The notes under the pieces were generated by a model. The model was not told the DNA's origin, did not search any database, and worked only from the letters and a program-made list of their open reading frames with translations. A program made the translations under genes and the position numbers. A stretch of 64,000 nt of DNA from Asterias amurensis (lineage: Eukaryota > Echinodermata > Asteroidea > Forcipulatida > Asteriidae). The first letter of the stretch is position 1; the number at the start of each line of letters is the position of its first letter. Below, piece by piece: positions 58,963 through 64,000 of the stretch. The stretch spans positions 5,324,931-5,388,930 of the forward strand of contig NC_092667.1 of assembly GCF_032118995.1 (NCBI RefSeq). The letters are read 5' to 3'.

Positions 58963-59068
58963 AACTGGAGGATATGGAAAGGGTTTAAAGAAACTTATTA
59001 GTATTGGGAAGAACATCAACAGAGAAGATTTTATTAGAGAAGGACTTGAACCAGCGACATCCGAAATA

Positions 59069-59451
59069 AAGACTCTGGACACTATTGGTAATTGTCAAAG
59101 ACCAGTCTTCTCACTTGGAGTATCTCAACATATGCATGAAACAACAAACCTGTGAAAATTTGAGCTCATTTGGTCGTCGAACTTGCGAGAAAACTATGAA
59201 AGAAAAAACACCCTTGTCACACGAAGTTGTGTGCTTTCAGATGCTTGATTTCGAGACCTCAAATTCTAAATTTGAGGTCTCGAAATCAAATTCGTGGAAA
59301 ATTACTTCTTTCTCGAAAACTACATCACTTCAGAGGGAGCCGTTTGTCACAATGTTTTGTACTATCAACCTCCCCATATTACTAGTTACCAAGTAAGGAT
59401 TTATGCTAATAATTATTTTGAGTAATTACCAATAGTATCCACTGCCTTTAA
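59069..59451. mobile_element. Palindromic MITE, GGACACT family, copy 6
   Basis: Full length. Left CTGGACACTATTGGTAATTG, right AGTATCCACTGCCTTTAA, inner TTTCGAGACCTCAAATTC and its inverted partner. Confidence 0.75.
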
Positions 59452-60054
59452 CACGACAGTGCTTTACCAACTGAGCCTACATTATTTCTACGATCTCCCT
59501 AATTTGTCGCAAATAGAAAGTGTCAACTGCCGAAGTCACCAAACCAGGGTGTCTACAAGTCAGCGTCAAACAGACTGTGCATAACGCCTTCATGAACAAT
59601 GACAACCACCACTCTCGCTGAACAGTCAGTGAATTCTATCAACCAAATCGATTCATGAAATAATGCAAGGAGTCTTTTAAAATTGATTCATATTGGAAAT
59701 GTCAAGGTACACAAGTAATGCTGTCATAATGCACTAGTTGTGGCCTACGAGTCTAGTACACACTCTGGTGTTGTAAGAGTGTTGAATTGGGTCATGTTCT
59801 AAGCACCTACATGTACTGTACAACTGTAGTGTCTTTGCTCCAAAGCAGAGAGAACACAGTGAGACACTTAATAATGTAATTGCTTTGTTCTTCTGACTGG
59901 ACACTAAAAGTAAAAGCCATGCATGAGTTAAAAAGATTTAGTATTAAAGACATGTAAGAGAAGGTGTTTGCCCTCAGTGTTTCTGGCCTGGTTGGCTGCA
60001 GATGTGGTTTCATAGGGTTTTTATCAATAAAACCATATGAAAAATTGGCTCTGT

Positions 60055-60345
60055 GGTGTGTCATGGCGAGTGGTTTTACAGAGCACTGGACTCAGGCTAT
60101 GACATTTCTGATTAGCTGTGTGTGGGTTCAAGTCCCGGTAATGACACTTGTATCCTTGAGGAAGATACATTTATATCATAATGGCTGTGTCCTACCAGGT
60201 GGGACATTAAGCTGTAGGTCCTGTGTACTACATGTACGTACATGTATAGCAGGATTGGTAGTGCACTATAAAAAGAACACGTAATACTTATCGTCCGTGG
60301 GAGAACTGGGGTTAACCCGTGTGTTTCTGGTTCACACAGCAAGCA
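60055..60345 (+). mobile_element. tRNA-derived SINE
   Basis: Head with ATGGCGAGTGGTTTTACAGA, GCACTGGACTC and box B GGTTCAAGTCCC, similar to the head at 48,206, followed by a body with CCTTGAGGAAGATAC. Confidence 0.65.
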
Positions 60346-61269
60346 CCCGTGTTTGCAGTTTTCCTGAACAAATCTTAACATTGCATGTAAATGTCCTACC
60401 CAATTCAGACACCCCCACACTCTTTGAATGACCTTGAAAATGTAAAAACTTTGGACGACCCCTAAACAAAAATGACCTGTGGAGTTCAGGTCAACCCACG
60501 ACCTGACTTTCAATCCATCACTACCGTACCTACACATGTACGTTTGTATCTACTCGCAAAAACACTGGATACATTTTTTGTTTCTCTACAAAGAATTTTT
60601 GTTGGTTTCACATTCCACCCTATGGTTGAGCACACCACCCACTGTCTGTGCCAACACTGGCACATTTTAGATTCAATGAAAGAACAGCACACTTATACGC
60701 ATGTTGTCGTGAACACTTAACAGTTGTTCGTTTTACCATAGAGCAAGGGTTTCCACCTTGTTTAAAACTCGAACAAATATTTGTCTTTCTGTTGTTTGTG
60801 AAAGGAGGCGGAGAGCTCAGTAACCAAATAAAGGGTAAAGTGAGATGAGTTAACCAAACAAGACTGAAACATGAAACAGAAACCTGTCTATTGTGATTCT
60901 AAGGGTTCGGCCAAGAATTTATTGAGTGACGGAAACTTTTTTTTTGTAGTGTGGTCAAGGTAATTTCCAATGTACACATAGTTTACATCTGTGTACACTT
61001 GTGTGGTTACTGTGCATTGAATTGAACGGAATGCCTTCACTGTCATGGGAAAAAAATTACAGCATGGAAAGGTCTGTCTTTAATTGAATTGAAAGACACT
61101 ACGTACGTAATATAGGTAGCCTATCAGACTCAAACTGAACATTGGGGCATCTTCACTTTTCTTCAAAACAAACATGAACTGAAAAACAAGAACAGTCAGA
61201 ATTATCCAATGCTGAGTTAACACTACTGGCCAGACACTAAAAACACTGGCTGTAGGCCTGTGATACAGT

Positions 61270-61570
61270 GTTAATTTTCTGTTCAAATAATGGTCAGACA
61301 GTAGGAGGGTTGACTATGTTCTACATTGATGTTTTTTTTCTATAGTAAGATTTTATAGTGCTATTTTATGATATTGAATGGTCAAACAGTAGGAAGTTTG
61401 ACTGTGTACTAAAAGGTCGTTCACATTATATCTACAGGATGAAATAGTTGTGTGATATTGAATGGTCAAATAGTAGGGAGGGATGACTGTGTACTTTGCA
61501 TACACATAACATCATATTACAGGCTGGTGTACAGTAGTTAGGTTATGTTGAACGGTCAAATAGGCTAGTG
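61270..61570. repeat. GTAGGAGGGTTGACT phrase, four spaced copies
   Basis: Copies at about 61,295, 61,385, 61,465 and a decayed one at 61,550, each led by TGAATGGTCAAA-like sequence. Same family as 22,190-22,640. Confidence 0.65.
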
Positions 61571-62267
61571 TTCAAAGCAGTTTAGTGTAAATTCTGTGCC
61601 CTGTTCCTATTTCTAGGATAGACCCCCTACTTCGGTACATCAATGGTCCAGGCCATTCCCCTTGTACGCTCAACCATGGATATTACTAAGGATTCCTACG
61701 TATGAATAAGCACCCACCACGCATCAGTGACTTTCTAGGTCTTTCAGGATCAAGCAAAACAGCTCTTTACATTTGTTTTTTTTTATGCAAGCCACCCCAG
61801 GCCCTGAGTGTGGATTTTGGATTAGCCTAATAATTGTAAGCATTATTTGTCAAGCATGACTTTGGATTAACCTCCCTGTACAGTCTGCTGACAGTGCACA
61901 GATATCATTCATGTGATGTGTGTGGGTAAAACCATGGAGCAAAAACAGTGTACAAGCACTCAATCAATCAGAAGACATAGCGCCAAAATCAACAACAAAT
62001 TTACAAAGGCGCTCAAGACAGTTACATTAAATTAACATTATTACACTTGTGAATGACATTACATTTGAGCAGTTTCTTAAAAATATAAACAAGAACAGAC
62101 TAAGTGCAAAGTTCTCCTCAAGCGTTTTTGGACGAGCGTACCCGCCCATCTAAATTCTCAAAACACCAAATGAGCATGTTAAAAAATGTAGCACCCGCAC
62201 AAAAACATTGAGGACAAAATATCTCCAAAATTATTTGTGAGGAACACAAACCACCCTTTCGATGCGC

Positions 62268-62622
62268 CTTAAAAGGCAGTGGACACTATTGGTAACTGTC
62301 AAAGACTAGCCTTCACAGTTGGTTTATCTCAACATATGAATAAAATAACAAACTTGCGAGATAATAATGAAAGAAAAAAACACCATTGTAACATGAAGTT
62401 GTGTGCGTTTAGATGGTTGATTTCGAGACCTCAAGTTCTAAATCTGAGGTCTCGAAATCAAATTCGTGGAAAATTACTTCTTTCTCGAAAACTATGGCAC
62501 TTCAGAGGGAGCCGTTTCTCACAATGTTTTATACTATCAACCGCTCCCCATTACTCGTCACCAAGAAAGGTTTTATGATAAGAATTATTTTGAGTAATTA
62601 CCAAGTGTCCACTGCCTTTAAA
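62268..62622. mobile_element. Palindromic MITE, GGACACT family, copy 7
   Basis: Ends AGGCAGTGGACACTATTGGT and AAGTGTCCACTGCCTTTAAA are inverted; the inner TTTCGAGACCTCAAGTTC hairpin is well kept. Confidence 0.75.
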
Positions 62623-62689
62623 ATCACACGCTTGTAATAATTCTCAATAGAGACCATCACCTACAAGCCCCTTTTGATTTTAACAAATA

Positions 62690-63010
62690 ATAATAAAGGA
62701 AACTTGTAATGCGCCATGTCTGTCACAAGTGACACTCCTGGCAAAGGAACCCTGACAAAGCTAACAACTGAAGGAACTAATTAAACAAAATAAACAGAAG
62801 GAGAAGCAGCTTGTGTGAAAAGGTGGCTTTTGAGTTGGTTCTTGAACATGTTGAAGGAAGTTTCCTTTCTGAGTTTGATGGAGAGTGAGTTCTATGGGAA
62901 GGACCAGACTCCGTGATTCCTAGGAGTGATGAGAGAGGGGTACTCAGAGAAGGTTTGTGTGAGAGGAGCGAAGACCTCGGTTAGGTTTGGTTCCATTGCC
63001 TTAGTGCACT
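62690..63010 (-). mobile_element. LINE 3' end relic
   Basis: The minus strand keeps a decayed reverse-transcriptase C-terminus (KLRKETSFNMFKNQLKSHLF, like the [10 protein letters not shown] end of the LINE at 24,241), followed by AATGCGCCATT-type tail and TTATTATT. Confidence 0.6.
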
Positions 63011-64000
63011 TTATAATGTTCCAGTTCAGAAACTAATTTCCCTCATGAGTCATAGAGGTGCCTTTTTACTGAGAAAAAGACTGAATTGCTCTTGACCAGA
63101 AGGGGAACCTGTTTCATGAGGTTGAAGACCAAGGGAATTAGGCCCCTCTTCTGGTCACTAACAGGCCCGAGGGGGAATAGACGTACACTAGTTACCGAAT
63201 TATGCCAGTCAATATGTGTTTTATAACACAGCTCGGTGTAAGAACAGAAATCTGTAAAATAAAGGAAGTTGCTGTTCATGGTTCAAGTCAAGAGAGGGTG
63301 CTGTAATCAGGCACTATTTTCAAAGACTAGTGCCCACTCGGGAACTAGTTCCCGCAACACACGCGCGCGATCATTAGACTATAGTTCATCCCACGTTACA
63401 GCCAACCACAGTACAGAACAAGCAAGAGGTGTGTTGTATTTTTTTCTAATTTGGGGTTGCGACTAGTGTCAATTTGTAACTATTGATTTATGTCTAAAGA
63501 AGACTGCTGCTTGTAAACTACCGGTTTACCGCGCCGCCACGATTCTTAAAGACAATACAAAATACCCCCCTTCAGCAATCTACATTTAAAAGACCATTAG
63601 TACCTTACCATATTCCTAGATTTTTACACCCATCTTGTATTTGAGAAAAAATGAAATTCGCTGCGAAAAATTACCACGCAACATAAGGGCTTCCCCAAAC
63701 ACGAGCGCCCTTACCGATGGTGGCAGCAAACATATTGCCAAAAATAGTGCATGTCTGGACGTGTGGTTTCTTCGGGTTTAATCAAATTTTCAACCTGTCG
63801 CTGTTGCACTATGTGAAGTCATTGATATTTTTTTAACTGCCAACCCTTGCCAGGCACTAACATTATTGAAAGTAACTTGATAACTTTTGCCAATTTTGAA
63901 TTAGAGGGCCACTTCCAGTTTTGACCGGAAGTAGAGGTCATGTGAGGTCAGGCACACGAGCTGTTTCGCTGCGCTGCGCTACGAAACAGCTAATGAATAG

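Larger units (their letters stand above)
57515..64000. other. Upstream flank of RAB23, no recognised gene
   Basis: Repeat-rich non-coding DNA. It may contain an unseen RAB23 first exon and promoter. Elements that could be defined are listed separately; the rest shows no coding exon. Confidence 0.5.

Noticed and set aside
48206-60345. Possible tRNA genes (box A and box B pairs)
   Set aside because: The boxes are present but cloverleaf stems are not kept and conserved SINE bodies follow.

Overview
This is eukaryotic nuclear DNA from an intron-rich animal. Four complete protein-coding genes can be assembled exon by exon with consistent splice phases, and each closely resembles a human protein: MRGBP, USP14, BAG2 and RAB23. 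The introns and intergenic DNA are full of short palindromic (MITE-like) transposons, tRNA-derived SINEs, LINE remnants and minisatellites. The protein similarity and this repeat style suggest a marine deuterostome invertebrate, most likely an echinoderm and perhaps a sea star. That placement is inference, because no marker gene is present.

Layout. Bases 1-17,100 are dominated by two minisatellites. The first (about 585-4,050) has a ~56 bp unit and a 389 bp higher-order repeat, and it is flanked by diverged inverted copies of a coding-like sequence. The second (about 5,230-17,000) has a 46-47 bp unit around the 14-base palindrome AAGGCTATAGCCTT, with nested 373 bp and 1,585 bp periodicities. 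Bases 17,100-23,400 hold no recognised gene but several nested palindromic elements.

The genes fill 23,471-57,214. MRGBP (minus, 4 coding exons) and USP14 (minus, 13 coding exons) are followed by BAG2 (plus, 2 coding exons), which starts about 450 bp from the USP14 start codon in head-to-head orientation. RAB23 (minus, 6 coding exons) lies tail-to-tail with BAG2. Bases 57,215-64,000 are non-coding and repeat-rich; they probably hold the RAB23 5' UTR and promoter.

How the genes relate. USP14 is a proteasome-bound deubiquitinase and BAG2 is an Hsp70 co-chaperone that restrains the ubiquitin ligase CHIP, so the divergent pair joins two protein-quality-control genes at one likely shared promoter. 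BAG2 and RAB23 (a Hedgehog-related small GTPase) are also adjacent and convergent in the human genome, so this looks like retained ancestral linkage. MRGBP is a subunit of the TIP60/NuA4 acetyltransferase complex.

The most unusual signals are the ~11.8 kb palindrome-cored satellite, at least four relics carrying a hammerhead-ribozyme-like core, retroelement tails or ATT tracts lying right beside five splice sites, and a short transposon nested inside an older fold-back element whose arms still match around it.
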